Assembly: GCA_018902385.1 (NCBI GenBank)
Contig: JABSSW010000025.1
Coordinates: forward strand, 1-64,000
DNA length: 64,000 nucleotides
From: Physcia stellaris
Taxonomy: Eukaryota > Ascomycota > Lecanoromycetes > Caliciales > Physciaceae
Direction of reading: 5' to 3'
Both the position numbers and the translations under genes were made by a program. Within the stretch, counting starts at the first letter, position 1; each line of letters opens with the position of its first letter. The notes beneath the pieces were generated by a model. The model saw only the letters and a list, made by a program, of their open reading frames with translations. It had not been told where the DNA came from and searched no databases. Positions 63,453-64,000 of the stretch are shown in pieces.

Positions 63453-64000
63453 TTTTTCGCGAAATTCATCGATCAAATTTTGTTCTGAATAATGAAACAA
63501 TTGATTGAACAACATCAAAAACTCGAAAAAAAATTTCGAAAAACGTTGATTGATACGCATGATAAAAATTTTGAATTTATTGCGTACGTTTCGTTTTTTG
63601 TTCTTTTCAACATAAATCAAAATCAAAATATCAAAAATCATTTGAGAAATTTTGAAATAAACAATGTCGATTTTACGTCGAGCGAAAAAATGTTCGCGAA
63701 TTTTGTTTTCGATTCAATTGATGAATGTCGTTGTTTTGATATACTCGTCGACGAAATGATCGACGTTAACAATAAATTTGTTTTTGATCAATTGCTTTCA
63801 AATCTCGTAAAAAAAATTTGAAATGTTTTCATTGAATTTGAAAAAATTCGACATTTTGACATTTCTATTCTTTTTATCGATGAACAATGTGAAATTGAAA
63901 ATTGACGTTGTTGTGATTTTTAGAAAATTTATTTCGTTTTGCAACTCTATATTGCGATTGATCAATTTAGCATTTTCGATTTTGAATTTGATGTCATTTT
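63453..64000 (-). pseudogene. gag of D, 5' portion, cut off by the right edge
   Basis: On the minus strand, a frame from the right edge shows a gag-like order: a helical stretch (LINRNIELQNEINFL), a PNPPLFxDGKD-type lead-in, then a segment ending in an open piece (63641-63453) with a RNVRNKFKIFIMRINQRF block. These match the order found in fungal Gypsy gag. The open frame on the opposite strand (63492-63821) is a shadow. It continues at 55941 after E. Confidence 0.6.

Noticed and set aside
63492-63821. 109-codon open frame on the + strand at the right edge
   Set aside because: The opposite strand reads as gag of element D in the expected order, so this is a shadow frame.
791-64000. Mitochondrial or other organelle origin suggested by extreme AT content
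   Set aside because: It holds nested Gypsy elements with LTRs and a target duplication, frequent CG dinucleotides and no organelle genes or tRNAs; nuclear repeat DNA fits better.
791-64000. Ordinary decay of methylated CpG or APOBEC-type editing as cause of the AT bias
   Set aside because: CG is kept rather than lost, and the bias depends on the base 3' of C and affects both strands, as in RIP-type processes.

Overview
The window is a graveyard of nested transposable elements, almost certainly from a filamentous fungus, probably Ascomycota (inference). From about 791 to the right edge nothing looks like a host gene. Everything recognisable is Ty3/Gypsy LTR retrotransposon or a Plavaka-like DNA transposon. 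The sequence is extremely AT-rich but keeps many CG, CA and TG dinucleotides, while CC, CT, AG and GG are nearly absent. That is the footprint of C-to-T mutation on both strands where the C precedes a pyrimidine. It resembles repeat-induced point mutation (RIP), but in a context different from the CpA context known from Neurospora.

Layout. 1-790 is normal-GC, unmutated DNA carrying 40-bp hairpin repeats and ending in an LTR-like terminus; it looks like the end of a young element inserted into the mutated Gypsy copy F1 (791-7321, + strand). After an unassigned stretch comes the 5' part of a Plavaka-like transposase remnant (about 8500-9855), whose coding resumes at 29069-29605. Between these halves lie 19 kb of nested LTR elements: B (9856-15038, - strand, no pol seen), C (15044-29068, - strand), and inside C the Gypsy chromovirus A (15968-23288, + strand, with a 5-bp target duplication). 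29430-36335 holds an inverted repeat and a ~970-bp direct repeat (R1, R2) around very AT-rich unassigned DNA. 36336-38895 holds an unidentified open frame, tandem arrays and a lightly mutated patch. F2 (38896-42150, inverted and truncated) abuts F3 (42151-49977, the complete copy of the F family). Element D (- strand) runs from 50186 to 55941 and resumes at 63453-64000, split by element E (55942-63452, + strand), whose right half is the least mutated part of the AT-rich region.

The Gypsy elements show the usual order gag, protease, reverse transcriptase, RNase H, integrase, with a chromodomain-like end in A and F. All are broken many times over and are fossils. Two families (F, and less surely A) also carry a Cys-containing reading frame antisense to pol near the 3' LTR. 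B, C, D and E share LTR termini of the form TGTNACGA and B, C, D, E plus a fragment at 37.6 kb share a short conserved tail segment, which suggests one related group. No rRNA, tRNA or CRISPR array was recognised.
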